A stretch of DNA of 64,000 nucleotides from Opitutia bacterium (GTDB lineage Bacteria > Verrucomicrobiota > Verrucomicrobiia > Opitutales > Opitutaceae). Location of the stretch: contig JACPIT010000009.1 in NCBI GenBank assembly GCA_016187945.1, forward strand, positions 310,001 through 374,000, given 5' to 3'. Below are positions 1 through 8,197 of this stretch, piece after piece (position 1 is the stretch's first letter; each line of letters starts with the position of its first letter). The position numbers and the translations under genes were made by a program. The notes under the pieces are model-generated. The model saw only the letters and a program-made list of their open reading frames with translations. It ran no database searches and was not told the DNA's origin.

Positions 1-1198
1 ACTGCGCTTCCCACATCTGGTGCTGACCGACGTCGGTGACGACGATCGTCTCGCGGTCCTTCGTGGCGCGCCAAAGGTCGTTGATCACGTGCGCGGCGTA
101 GAGGTGGCCGTTGTCGGGCAATGCCTGGATGTCGCGCACGGCGGAGTCGCCCTTCATCTCGGCGATCTTCGCCCACCACTCGCCGCGGTCGGACGTGCGG
201 ACCTTCGGGAGGATTTCCTCGAGGACTTCGCGGAGATCGCCGATGAGCGGCACGTCGACGTGAACGTTCTTGTTCACCTCGGACGGGTCGATCTCGACGT
301 GGATCTTCTTCGCGTGCGGCGCGTAGGTTTTCAGATTGCCCGTGACGCGGTCGTCGAAGCGCATGCCGAGCGCGATGAGCAAGTCGGCTTGCTGAATGGC
401 CTGGTTGACCCACGCCTCACCGTGCATGCCCATCATGCCGAGATTGAACGGCGACGAGGCGGGCACGACGCCGAGGCCGAGCAGCGTGACGGCGATCGGG
501 ATGCGGGCGGTGTCGGCGAGCTCGAGCACTTGCGCGGTGGCGCCGGAGAGCTTGATGCCCTGGCCGGCGAGGATCACCGGGCGCTTGGCGGAGTTGATCA
601 ACTCGAGCGCGCGCTCGTATTCGGTCGGCATGGCGCGGAGATTCGGGCGGTAGCCGGCGAGCTTCGGCGCGACGGCATCCCAGTCGAACTCGGCCGTCAT
701 CTGCTGCGCGTCCTTCGTGATGTCGACGAGCACCGGGCCCGGGCGACCGCTCTTGGCGATGTAGAACGCCTCGCGGATCACGCGGGCGATGTCGCCGGTT
801 TTCGTCACGAGGTAATTGTGCTTCGTCACGGGCAACGTGACGCCCGTCACGTCGGTTTCCTGAAACGCATCGGTGCCGAGCGCGCGCGAGCCGACCTGGC
901 CGGTGATGCAGACGATCGGGGACGAGTCCATCATCGCGGTGGCGATGCCGGTGACCATGTTGGTGGCGCCGGGGCCGGAGGTCGCGATGGCGACACCGAC
1001 TTTGCCGCTGGCGCGCGCATAGCCGTCGGCCATGTGCGTGGCGCCTTGCTCGTGGCGCGTGAGGACGTGATGGATTTGCGGGTATTTCGTCATCGCGTCG
1101 TACGTCGGGAGGATTGCGCCGCCCGGATAGCCGAACACGACATCGACGCCCTCGCGAAGGAGGCATTCCCAGATGATTTCTGCGCCGGTGAGTTTCAT
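1..1198 (-). CDS. ilvB: Acetolactate synthase large subunit, partial (3' end cut by window edge)
   Basis: Thiamine-diphosphate enzyme that condenses two pyruvates to acetolactate (or pyruvate with 2-ketobutyrate), the first common step of valine, leucine and isoleucine synthesis. I read 399 codons from the ATG at 1198. The N-terminal ThDP-binding domain shows GYPGGA at residues 23-28 and the catalytic glutamate at E50 in RHEQGATHMADGYARASGK. The central domain continues to about residue 390, where the window ends, so the C-terminal ThDP pyrophosphate-binding domain is not visible. It starts 32 nt after the ilvD stop and is very probably co-transcribed with it, under the attenuator at 3000-3161. 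Anabolic, not pyruvate oxidase, is inferred from the ilvD neighbour and the attenuator. A regulatory subunit gene (ilvN) would be expected beyond the window edge. Confidence 0.95.
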   Translation of the reverse strand, partial: MKLTGAEIIWECLLREGVDVVFGYPGGAILPTYDAMTKYPQIHHVLTRHEQGATHMADGYARASGKVGVAIATSGPGATNMVTGIATAMMDSSPIVCITGQVGSRALGTDAFQETDVTGVTLPVTKHNYLVTKTGDIARVIREAFYIAKSGRPGPVLVDITKDAQQMTAEFDWDAVAPKLAGYRPNLRAMPTEYERALELINSAKRPVILAGQGIKLSGATAQVLELADTARIPIAVTLLGLGVVPASSPFNLGMMGMHGEAWVNQAIQQADLLIALGMRFDDRVTGNLKTYAPHAKKIHVEIDPSEVNKNVHVDVPLIGDLREVLEEILPKVRTSDRGEWWAKIAEMKGDSAVRDIQALPDNGHLYAAHVINDLWRATKDRETIVVTDVGQHQMWEAQ

Positions 1199-1230
1199 AG
1201 GTGGAAGTGAGTTGGGGTTGGTGAAACGGT

Positions 1231-2936
1231 TCAGGAAGTCACCGCGCCGAGCGCGGCGGAGGAAACGGTGGCGGCGTATTTCGCCATCACGCCGCGCTGA
1301 TAGCGCGGGACAGGCGGCGTCCAGCCCTGGCGGCGATACGTGAAATCGACCGCGGGGACCTCGACGTGCAATTTGCGCGCGGCGACATCGATCTCGATGA
1401 TGTCGCCCTCGTGCACGAACGCGATCAAGCCGCCCACGAACGCCTCGGGCGCGACGTGGCCAATCGACATGCCGCGCGTGGCGCCGGAGAAGCGTCCGTC
1501 GGTGAGCAACGCCACCGAGTCGGCCAGGCCGGCGCCCGCGAGCGCGGCGGTGACGCCGAGCATCTCGCGCATGCCGGGGCCGCCCTTGGGCCCTTCATAG
1601 CGGATGACGACAACGTCGCCGGCCTTGATTTTTTGCGCGGTGACGGCAGCCATCGCGTCTTCTTCGCAATTGAACACGCGCGCCGGGCCGCGGTGCTTCT
1701 GCACGCTGCTGCCGGCGACTTTGAGCACGCAGCCCTCCTCGGCGAGATTGCCGCGAAGGATGACGAGGCCGCCGTGCGGCTTGAACGGTTTTTCCACCGA
1801 GCGGATCACCAACTGGCCGGGCGTCTCGGGAGCGTTGCGCACTTCCTCGGCGAGCGAGCGGCCGGTGACCGTCGGGCAGCCGCCCGTGAGCAAATTGCCC
1901 TCGAGCAGACGGCGCAACAGGAGCGTGATGCCGCCCGCGGCGTGCATCTCGGTCGCGGTGTAGAGGCCGCCGGGTTTGAGCGTGGCGATCGTCGGCGTCT
2001 GGTCGCTGAGGCGATCGAAGTCCTCGAGCGAGAGCTTCACGCCGACTTCGTGCGCGAGCGCGAGCAGGTGCAACACGGCGTTGGTCGAGCCACCCGACGC
2101 CGCGACGGCGCGAATGGCGTTCTCGAACGCGGGGCGGATGAAGATCTGCGAGGGGCGCAAGTCGCGGCGCACGAGGTCGACCGCGAGTTCGCCGCAACGA
2201 CGCGCGACGTCTTTCTTCGCCGGATCGACGGCCGGGACGCCGTTCGCACCGGCGGGCGAAATGCCGATGGCCTCCATGACGGTCGCCATGGTGTTCGCGG
2301 TGAACTGGCCGCCGCACGAGCCGGCGGTCGGGCACGCGGCGTTTTCGACGCAGTTGAATTCCTTCTCGTCGATCTTGCCGGCGTTGAACGCGCCGACGGC
2401 TTCGAACACGTCCTGCACCGTCAGCGCCTTGCCGTGGTGTTCGCCGTGATTGATCGAGCCGCCGTAGAGGGCGAGGCCGGGGATGTTGACGCGCGCGAGC
2501 GCCATCATGACGCCGGGGTTGGTCTTGTCGCAGCCGGAGAGGCAGACGAGGCCATCGAGGTAATTGCCGCGCGCGACGAGTTCGATGGAGTCGGCGATGA
2601 CTTCGCGCGAGATGAGCGAGGTCTTCATGCCCTCCGTGCCCATCGTGATGCCGTCGGAGATGGAAACGGTGTTGAACTCCATCGGCGTGCCGCCGGCGGC
2701 GCGGACACCGGCCTTCACGGCCTCGGCGAGTTCGCGGAGGTGGTAGTTGCATGGACCAATTTCGGTCCAGGTGTTCGCGATGCCGATGAGCGGCTTCCGG
2801 TCCAGGTGTTCGCGATGCCGATGAGCGGCTTCTTGAGATCCTCATCGGTGAAACCGACCGCCTTGAGCATGGCGCGCGCGGGTGCGCGGCTGACGCCCTC
2901 GGTGATCGCGGCGGAGTTGCGGCGGAGATCGCTCAT
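1231..2936 (-). pseudogene. ilvD: Dihydroxy-acid dehydratase, frameshifted by a 35-bp tandem duplication
   Basis: IlvD dehydrates 2,3-dihydroxy-isovalerate and its isoleucine homologue to the 2-keto acids. The true N-terminus ([14 protein letters not shown]..., from 2936) runs to [10 protein letters not shown] and then hits an exact 35-bp direct tandem repeat (2763-2797 and 2798-2832). Because 35 is not a multiple of 3, the frame is lost and stops at 2715. Removing one copy restores [25 protein letters not shown] and a full-length protein of about 556 residues. The rest of the gene is intact: [26 protein letters not shown] (Fe-S cluster cysteines), ending AALGAVTS. The longest intact frame (from 2718) lacks about 60 N-terminal residues, including the GPCN cysteine. 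Either a real loss-of-function mutation or an assembly/sequencing error; I cannot tell which from sequence alone. Confidence 0.9.
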
Positions 2937-2999
2937 GCGCGGCGAGCCCCCGTGGAAGGGCGGTTGAAGTGGGCGGTGCTGGGGAGTGTTTTCATTCGG

Positions 3000-3035
3000 A
3001 AAAAAGAAAGGCCACCCGGGTTGGGCGGCCTTTTC
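3000..3035 (-). terminator. Rho-independent terminator in the ilv leader
   Basis: Minus-strand RNA AAAGGCCGCCC, a 5-nt loop AACCC, then GGGUGGCCUUU forms an 11-bp stem (one G-U pair), followed directly by CUUUUUU. It sits between the leader peptide stop and the ilvD start, so it must be conditional for ilvD to be expressed. Confidence 0.88.
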
Positions 3036-3059
3036 GTCACTTGGGAGATTTGTCTCTCT

Positions 3060-3161
3060 TTAGTTGTGCGAAAGCCGCCCGGTGGAGGGGGTAAGCAGAA
3101 TGACGACCGCAATAATAAGGGCGGCAATGAAGTGAAGGGGGAGCTTGATGCTCGACGTCAT
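3060..3161 (-). CDS. Branched-chain amino acid leader peptide (attenuator peptide)
   Basis: A 33-codon open frame starts with ATG at 3161 and ends with TAA at 3060-3062. It contains the run ALIIAVVILL and in total seven Leu, five Ile and two Val codons; the regulatory residues cluster at codons 15-23. It lies upstream of ilvD on the same strand and is followed after about 25 nt by a strong intrinsic terminator. This is the expected arrangement of an ilv leader peptide, whose translation senses charged Leu/Ile/Val tRNA. No strong Shine-Dalgarno is visible before its ATG. The function is inferred from composition and position. Confidence 0.85.
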   Translation of the reverse strand: MTSSIKLPLHFIAALIIAVVILLTPSTGRLSHN

Positions 3162-3236
3162 TCGGAAAAAGAGACGGGCAAATTTCTGGGTGTCAGAGGA
3201 GAATCGGTCAACGGCGCTCTTTCTTTATGACAGCAC

Positions 3237-4199
3237 TCATGCCGCGCGCAAAATCAGCATCAGCGAAACGACGCTAACCACCAGCCACAGACTGATTCCC
3301 ATCGCAAACGGCCGCCAGCCGACCGAGCGCAGATTGTCCCGCGAGAGCGAAGCGCCGATCAAAAACAGCGTCACGGCCAGACCAGCCTTGGCGGCGCTGA
3401 CCCAGAATTGATACACTTGGCCGCCCGCCGGAAACGCCGAGGCCACCGCCGACGCAGCGATGAAGAGCAGCACGAACCACGGCACGACCGCCTTCGCCCC
3501 GCGGCGCTTCTCGAACCAAGCTGCGACGGCGACCATCGGCAAAATCCACAGCGCGCGCGCCAACTTCACCGGCACCGCGATCGCGAGCGACGCCGCGGAA
3601 TACTTCGCCGCCGCGCCGACCACCGAACTGGTGTCGTGGATCGCGATCGCCGCCCAGTAACCGAACTGCTCCGGCGTCAGCCCGAGCGCATGACCGATCG
3701 CCGGAAACGCGAACAACGCGACCGCGTTCAGCACGAACACGCACCCGAGCGCGACCGACATCACGCGCGCCTCCGCGCCGAGCACCGGCCCCATCGCCGC
3801 GATCGCGCTGCCGCCGCAAATCGCCGTGCCGGTCGAGATGAGCTGCCCGGTCGTCCGCTCCACCGCGAACCATCGCGCGAGCGCGAGCCCCAGCGCCATC
3901 GTCGCCGCCAGCGTAAGCGCCGTCGTCATCACACCGGTCGATCCGGCTTTCACGACCGCGCTGAACTGGATGCCGAAACCGAGACCGACCACCGAGCCCT
4001 GCAGCAGATACTTCTGCACCTTGGCGGCGCGCTTCGCGTCCGTGTTGCCCACGAACACCGCAAACACCAGCCCCGCAAACAACGCCACCGGCGGCGTGAT
4101 CCACGGCAGCGCACACGCACCGGCGCAGAGCCACAGCGCGGGCGTTTTCCAAGTTGGCGGGACATCGGCCATCGGACACCATTGCCAACTCTTGACCAT
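3237..4199 (-). CDS. YeiH/UPF0324-family inner-membrane protein (putative sulfate exporter family)
   Basis: Polytopic membrane protein of about 320 residues with eight to ten hydrophobic segments, beginning PALWLCAGACALPWITPPVA. The conserved stretches GSVVGLGFGIQ, GTAICGGSAIAA and AIHDTSSVVGAAA are typical of the YeiH/YadS family, annotated as putative sulfate exporters; the substrate is not experimentally clear for most members. Two start codons are possible: ATG at 4199 (GGAG four bases upstream) and ATG at 4172 (no ribosome-binding site seen); I chose 4199. The longer open frame upstream overlaps divergent queA and is unlikely. Only about 36 bp separate it from queA on the other strand, so promoters must be very compact or overlap the coding ends. 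It follows the ilv control region but is transcribed towards it, so it is probably independent. Confidence 0.85.
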   Translation of the reverse strand: MVKSWQWCPMADVPPTWKTPALWLCAGACALPWITPPVALFAGLVFAVFVGNTDAKRAAKVQKYLLQGSVVGLGFGIQFSAVVKAGSTGVMTTALTLAATMALGLALARWFAVERTTGQLISTGTAICGGSAIAAMGPVLGAEARVMSVALGCVFVLNAVALFAFPAIGHALGLTPEQFGYWAAIAIHDTSSVVGAAAKYSAASLAIAVPVKLARALWILPMVAVAAWFEKRRGAKAVVPWFVLLFIAASAVASAFPAGGQVYQFWVSAAKAGLAVTLFLIGASLSRDNLRSVGWRPFAMGISLWLVVSVVSLMLILRAA

Positions 4200-4235
4200 C
4201 GACTCCAGCCGGGAAACAACCGCCGTTCGCCCGAC

Positions 4236-5495
4236 GTGAAAACCGATCTCTTCGACTATCCGCTTCCCGAGCACCTCATCGCGCAAACGCCCGCACAGCA
4301 GCGCGACGCCTCGCGCCTGCTCGTCGTGCACCGCGCCGAGCGGCGGATCGAGCACCGGCATTTCCGCGAGATCGGCGACTACCTCCGCGCGGGCGACACG
4401 CTCTTCCGCAACAACGCCGCCGTCATCCCGGCTCGCCTCCACGCGCGACGTCCGACCGGCGGCGCCGTCGAGTGCCTGCTGCTCCGCCCGGTCGAATTTG
4501 CAGCCGGGACAACCGCCCTCGAAAACCAAAACTCACGCTCCGCCGTTCCGGGCATTCCGGGCAATCCGCATTCCGCATTCCGCATTCCGCAATCCGCCGA
4601 GTGGTGGTGCCTGCTGCGCCCCGGCCGCAAACTTCCGCCCGGTGAAACGTTCGCCCTCGCCGGCCATTTCACCGCCACCGTGCGCGAGAAAAACGCCGAG
4701 GGACTCTTCCGCGTCGCCTTCGCGTGCGAGAGCGCGAGCGACATTCTCGGTGTCGCCAACCGCATCGGCGAAATGCCGCTGCCTCCCTACATCGGCGAGC
4801 GCCACGACGACACCGATCGCGCGCGCGACCGCGAGCGTTACCAAACCGTCTACGCCGACCGCGCGCACCAAGTCGCCGCCGCCGCGCCCACCGCCGGGCT
4901 GCACTTCACGCCGCAACTCCTCGCGCAACTCGCGGGCGCCGGCGTGCGCTTCGCCGACGTGACGCTCCACGTCGGCCTCGGCACGTTTCGCCCGATCGCG
5001 GCCGAGCACGTCGAGGATCACGTGATCCACCGCGAGATTTACGAAGTCCCCGCCGCCACGCAGACCGCGCTCTTCGCGTCAGCGCGCTCCGCTGCGGATG
5101 CGAGCGCCGACACAGCGTCCGCCGCCGCCACGCCGGCGCTGGCGTCCGGGCCCACCTCCGCCTCGGCACGCGCCCCGTCCGCCGCGCGCCGCATCGCCGT
5201 CGGCACGACCTCGCTGCGCACGCTCGAAGATTTCCGCCGCCGCCACACCGCGCCGCTCGGGCGCGACTTTCTCGGTGAAGCGGACATCTTCATTCATCCG
5301 CCGGCGACGTTCGCCGCTGTCGACGCGCTCATCACGAATTTCCACCAGCCCCGCTCCACCCTGCTCTGCCTCGTCGCCGCGTTTCTCGCTCCCGGCAGCA
5401 CCGACGGCGTGGCGTGGTCCCGCGAGATCTACGCCGAAGCCGCCGCGCGCGGCTATCGTTTCCTCAGCTACGGCGACGCGATGCTCATCGTGTAA
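4236..5495 (+). CDS. queA: S-adenosylmethionine:tRNA ribosyltransferase-isomerase
   Basis: QueA moves the ribosyl group of SAM to 7-aminomethyl-7-deazaguanine in tRNA to give epoxyqueuosine. GTG start at 4236 gives MKTDLFDYPLPEHLIAQTP, the usual QueA N-terminus. Other family blocks are GEMPLPPYI, AAPTAGLHFTPQLL, LHVGLGTFRP, IAVGTTSLRTLE and NFHQPRSTLLCLVAAF. The protein has 419 residues, against about 340-360 for the family. Two insertions explain this: residues about 95-121, translated from an iterated attccgc repeat like one found between genes at 31644-31680, and an Ala/Ser/Pro-rich stretch just before IAVGTTS (about residues 285-320). Both keep the frame. No other queuosine gene is adjacent. 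Confidence 0.95.
   Translation: MKTDLFDYPLPEHLIAQTPAQQRDASRLLVVHRAERRIEHRHFREIGDYLRAGDTLFRNNAAVIPARLHARRPTGGAVECLLLRPVEFAAGTTALENQNSRSAVPGIPGNPHSAFRIPQSAEWWCLLRPGRKLPPGETFALAGHFTATVREKNAEGLFRVAFACESASDILGVANRIGEMPLPPYIGERHDDTDRARDRERYQTVYADRAHQVAAAAPTAGLHFTPQLLAQLAGAGVRFADVTLHVGLGTFRPIAAEHVEDHVIHREIYEVPAATQTALFASARSAADASADTASAAATPALASGPTSASARAPSAARRIAVGTTSLRTLEDFRRRHTAPLGRDFLGEADIFIHPPATFAAVDALITNFHQPRSTLLCLVAAFLAPGSTDGVAWSREIYAEAAARGYRFLSYGDAMLIV
4540..4600 (+). repeat. Iterated attccgc repeat inside queA
   Basis: Three to four copies of the unit attccgc/aatccgc follow gttccgggcattccggg. The same motif string occurs outside genes at 31644-31680. Here it is translated in frame as a low-complexity insert of QueA. 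Confidence 0.75.
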
Positions 5496-5546
5496 CCCCG
5501 GCCGCGCGTCCCTTCCCCCCCCTCCGGCGAGAAGCATGAAACAATT

Positions 5547-5607
5547 ATGGCGTATTACGCCATATTCTCTCTGGTGCACCCTAGCTGGCGAATGTGGCGT
5601 ATTACGC
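5547..5607. promoter_or_regulatory. Two operator-like palindromes upstream of the yceI-type gene
   Basis: A perfect 17-bp palindrome ATGGCGTATTACGCCAT lies at 5547-5563. A second, shorter copy with core GCGTATTACGC lies at 5597-5607. The centres are 47 bp apart, and the region starts about 180 bp before the ATG of the YceI gene in an otherwise empty 248-bp gap. The repeated core in a non-coding gap suggests a transcription-factor site; no factor can be named. Confidence 0.45.
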
Positions 5608-5743
5608 ATTTTGCGAATAAAGGGGACGAGCTGCGACAGGCGCGCGGCTGGCTGGCGCGGGCGGAGACGACGGGCCACGGCAAAACTTAGTTGCATCCGC
5701 AACGAACTCAGCTACCGGTCTGCGTCCTCAACCTCCGAACCAA

Positions 5744-6328
5744 ATGAAACGTCTCCTTACCCTCCTCGCTACGCTCGTGCTCGCCGTCGCTGTTCGCGCC
5801 GACGCCGTCACCTACAAGATCGACCCGGTGCACTCCTCGGTCGGCTTCAGCCTGCGGCACCTCGTCTCGAAGTTCTCCGCGACCTTCACCAAGGTCGACG
5901 GCGCCATCACCTTCGACGAAGCCGCGCCCGAAAAGAGCAGTGTCGAAGCCACTGTCGCGATCGGCTCGGTGAACACGGCTAACGAAAAGCGCGAAGGCCA
6001 TCTCAAGAGCCCCGACTTCTTCGACGAGGCCAAGTTCCCGACCGCCACCTTCAAATCCTCGTCCTGGAAGAAGACGGGCGAGAACACCTTCGACGTCGCC
6101 GGCGACCTCACCATCCGGGGCACCACGAAGCCCGTCGTCCTCCAGGTCTCGCTCCTCGGCACCGGCCCGGGCATGGGCGGCGCCACCATCTCCGGCTGGG
6201 AAGCTACGGCCAAAATCAACCGTAACGATTTCGGCGTTTCCTACGGCCCGAAGATGCTCGGCGACGAGGTCACGCTGAACATCTCGATCGAAGCCGGCCA
6301 CAAGCCCGCGGCCGCCGCGAAGAGCTGA
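5744..6328 (+). CDS. YceI-family secreted lipocalin-like protein
   Basis: 194 residues with a clear Sec signal peptide (MKRLLTLLATLVLAVAVRA, cleavage after about residue 19). The mature part matches the YceI fold family: YKIDPVHSSVGFSLRHL at the start, then FDEAKFPTATFKSS, DLTIRGTTKPV and INRNDFGVSYG. Family members are periplasmic eight-stranded lipocalin-like barrels that bind polyprenoid or other amphiphilic ligands; the physiological role is often unknown. It is monocistronic by position, with the palindromes at 5547-5607 in its upstream region. Confidence 0.92.
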   Translation: MKRLLTLLATLVLAVAVRADAVTYKIDPVHSSVGFSLRHLVSKFSATFTKVDGAITFDEAAPEKSSVEATVAIGSVNTANEKREGHLKSPDFFDEAKFPTATFKSSSWKKTGENTFDVAGDLTIRGTTKPVVLQVSLLGTGPGMGGATISGWEATAKINRNDFGVSYGPKMLGDEVTLNISIEAGHKPAAAAKS

Positions 6329-6390
6329 GCGGATAGCCCGCGACCTCCGGGCGCGGGAAGGCCCGTCCTCGGAGAGGCCGGGCCACCGTC

Positions 6391-6410
6391 GGTCACAGAC
6401 CGCCGCTACA
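6391..6410 (+). repeat. Single copy of the GGTCATAGACCGCCGCTACA repeat family
   Basis: ggtcacagaccgccgctaca, one mismatch from the arms found at 50871-50890 and 60937-60956. It lies in the gap after the YceI gene. Confidence 0.7.
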
Positions 6411-6482
6411 GTTTTCCGAAAGTTCGAGGACGGCCGCGAGGCCGTCCTTTCATTTTCTCCACGCCTTGCTACCGTCCGCCGC

Positions 6483-6842
6483 GTGACCGACGACGAGCTG
6501 CAACACCTGATCGAAGACGCCACCTTCGACTACACGATGGGCGACAACGACACCGCGCTGGCCAAGCTCGCGCGCGCCACCGCCGCCGCGCCCGACTCGT
6601 TCGCCGCGTGGCACGCCGCCGCCGAGATCAACTTCAGCCTGCGCCGCTTCGACGACGCCCTCCTCGCCGCCGAACAAGCCCATCGCCTGCGTCCCGACGA
6701 TCTCTTCATCAACACGACGCTCTCGCGCGTCTGGATGGAAAAAGGCGACAAGGCCAAAGCCGAGCACTTCGGCGCGCAGGCGAAGATCGCGAGCTGGAAA
6801 GATCAGCTCAAGAATCCCGACGCGCATCACGGAGCGCTGTAG
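6483..6842 (+). CDS. Small cytoplasmic tetratricopeptide-repeat protein
   Basis: 119 residues from GTG at 6483, with no signal peptide. It has about three TPR-like helical pairs: DYTMGDNDTALAKLARATAA, AAWHAAAEINFSLRRFDDAL and LFINTTLSRVWMEKGDKAKA, ending in a basic tail. TPR proteins act as protein-binding scaffolds; the partner is unknown. It lies alone between the YceI gene and a convergent membrane-protein gene, so context gives no function. Confidence 0.8.
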   Translation: MTDDELQHLIEDATFDYTMGDNDTALAKLARATAAAPDSFAAWHAAAEINFSLRRFDDALLAAEQAHRLRPDDLFINTTLSRVWMEKGDKAKAEHFGAQAKIASWKDQLKNPDAHHGAL

Positions 6843-6880
6843 GCCGGAGTCGCGCGCGCTTCGCGCGTCCCCGCGTCGGC

Positions 6881-8092
6881 TCAAATCCGCCGCTCGATCA
6901 CCGCACCGGTCGCCGTCTCCCTAAACCGCAACGCGCGCCGCGCCGCGTTGTAGCCGTCGAGCACGATGCCGAGATTCGTTTCGACGATATCGCCGAACGT
7001 GAACGCGGTCGCCCCGACGAGCACGCGCGGGTTGTCGCTCAGCCGCGCGCCGCCGATCTTCACCGCGCGCACCCAGCGCGCGAAACGCAAAGTCGGCTTC
7101 GGCGAATCCGCCGGCACGAAAAATTCTCCGTCGGTGCCGAGCAGCGCCGTCACCGCATCGCGCTTCGGCTTCGCCGATGCGTCGGGCGCGGGTTCGGGAG
7201 TCTGCACCACGATCGACGCCGCGGCCGGTTTCGCCGTCGCGTCGACCGCGGCGTTCGGGTCGTCGAGCATCTTTTCGACGAGTTCGTAGGCTGCTTTGTG
7301 TTTTTCGCCGGCGTCCTTGATCGTCGCCTTCGCCTGTTTCAGCGCGGTGAACGGCGTCGCGGCCGACGAAGTCGCCGGCGTGCCCGCCGGCTTCTCCTCC
7401 GTCGCCGTGGCGGCACCGGAAACCGCGGGCGCGAGCGCGGGCGTCGAGGCCTTGGCCTCCTGCATCCGCTGATATTGAAAGTAGCCCGCGACACATCCCG
7501 CGAGCAGGATCAGCGTCGACCAACTCAGCCAGCGCACTCGCGGCGGTTTCTCGGGGTTGAACTCAAACGGCGTCTCGCTCGTCGACGCGAACGGCGCGGT
7601 CGTCCCGCCTTGCGCGAACGGCGGCATCGTCGCCATCGGCGCGGAGGACATCGGCGTGTTCGCCGGCGCAGGCGCGTGCGGCGACGCGCGACCGGACGCG
7701 ATCGCCGGATTCGGCACGACCGCGGGGATGCGGGCGTTCGCCGGCGCGCGCGGCGCGTGTGTCGCGTTCGTCGCGTTCGTCGCGGGCGTCGTCGGCACGA
7801 CGCTGCGCGCCGGCGCGGCCGGTTTTTCCTCGGGCGCACCGCGCGAACGCGCGCGCTTCGGCGGCGGCTCCACGACGCACGAAAACGGAATCTCGGAAAT
7901 CGCCGGTCGCTTTTCCTCCGGCACGAACGGCGTCGCCGTAGCCGACGAAACGAGGCGGTTGATCAGCGGCGGAGGCACCGGCGGCCAACTGCCTCCCGAG
8001 GGTGCCGACACCTCTCCGCTCGAAGCAGGCGATCCGCTCGCTGGCGGAGGTGTTTGATTGGCCGGGGGTTGGCTCACGGCGCGAGACGACAC
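6881..8092 (-). CDS. Uncharacterised proline/alanine-rich single-pass membrane protein
   Basis: 403 residues. Residues 1-185 are a Pro/Ala/Ser-rich, probably disordered cytoplasmic region that includes PFVPEEKRPAISEIPFS. One membrane segment follows at about 190-208 (LSWSTLILLAGCVAGYF). The rest is a low-complexity linker and a C-terminal block of about 100 residues (FFVPADSPKPTLRFARW ... RVLVGATAFTFGDIVE) that looks folded. I recognise no family. It lies convergent to the TPR gene and divergent to accA, with about 105 bp between the starts. Confidence 0.75.
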   Translation of the reverse strand: MSSRAVSQPPANQTPPPASGSPASSGEVSAPSGGSWPPVPPPLINRLVSSATATPFVPEEKRPAISEIPFSCVVEPPPKRARSRGAPEEKPAAPARSVVPTTPATNATNATHAPRAPANARIPAVVPNPAIASGRASPHAPAPANTPMSSAPMATMPPFAQGGTTAPFASTSETPFEFNPEKPPRVRWLSWSTLILLAGCVAGYFQYQRMQEAKASTPALAPAVSGAATATEEKPAGTPATSSAATPFTALKQAKATIKDAGEKHKAAYELVEKMLDDPNAAVDATAKPAAASIVVQTPEPAPDASAKPKRDAVTALLGTDGEFFVPADSPKPTLRFARWVRAVKIGGARLSDNPRVLVGATAFTFGDIVETNLGIVLDGYNAARRALRFRETATGAVIERRI

Positions 8093-8197
8093 GGGAAAAC
8101 ACCCTAGGCATCAAGGCAAATTCCTCCCGATGCCACGCGGAGCCGAGGGGGCGGCCCGTTGACAGCCGCCCGCGCCGCTCCCTACCCTCCGCGTCCT

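Larger units (their letters stand above)
3000..3161 (-). promoter_or_regulatory. ilv transcription attenuator (four-segment switch)
   Basis: On the minus-strand RNA four short segments can pair alternately. Segment 1 GCCGCCC (3119-3125) is in leader codons 13-15, segment 2 GGGCGGC (3074-3080) is near the leader's end, segment 3 GCCGCCC (3024-3030) is the 5' arm of the terminator and segment 4 GGGUGGC (3012-3018) its 3' arm. The Ile/Val/Leu codons lie between 1 and 2. Stalling there would mask 1, let 2 pair with 3 and prevent the terminator; full translation would cover 2 and allow 3:4. A TTGACC at about 3207-3212 is a possible -35 box; no convincing -10 is seen. Confidence 0.85.

Noticed and set aside
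20-1210. Open frame of 396 codons on the plus strand
   Set aside because: Antisense shadow of ilvB, whose minus-strand reading gives clear thiamine-diphosphate enzyme motifs.
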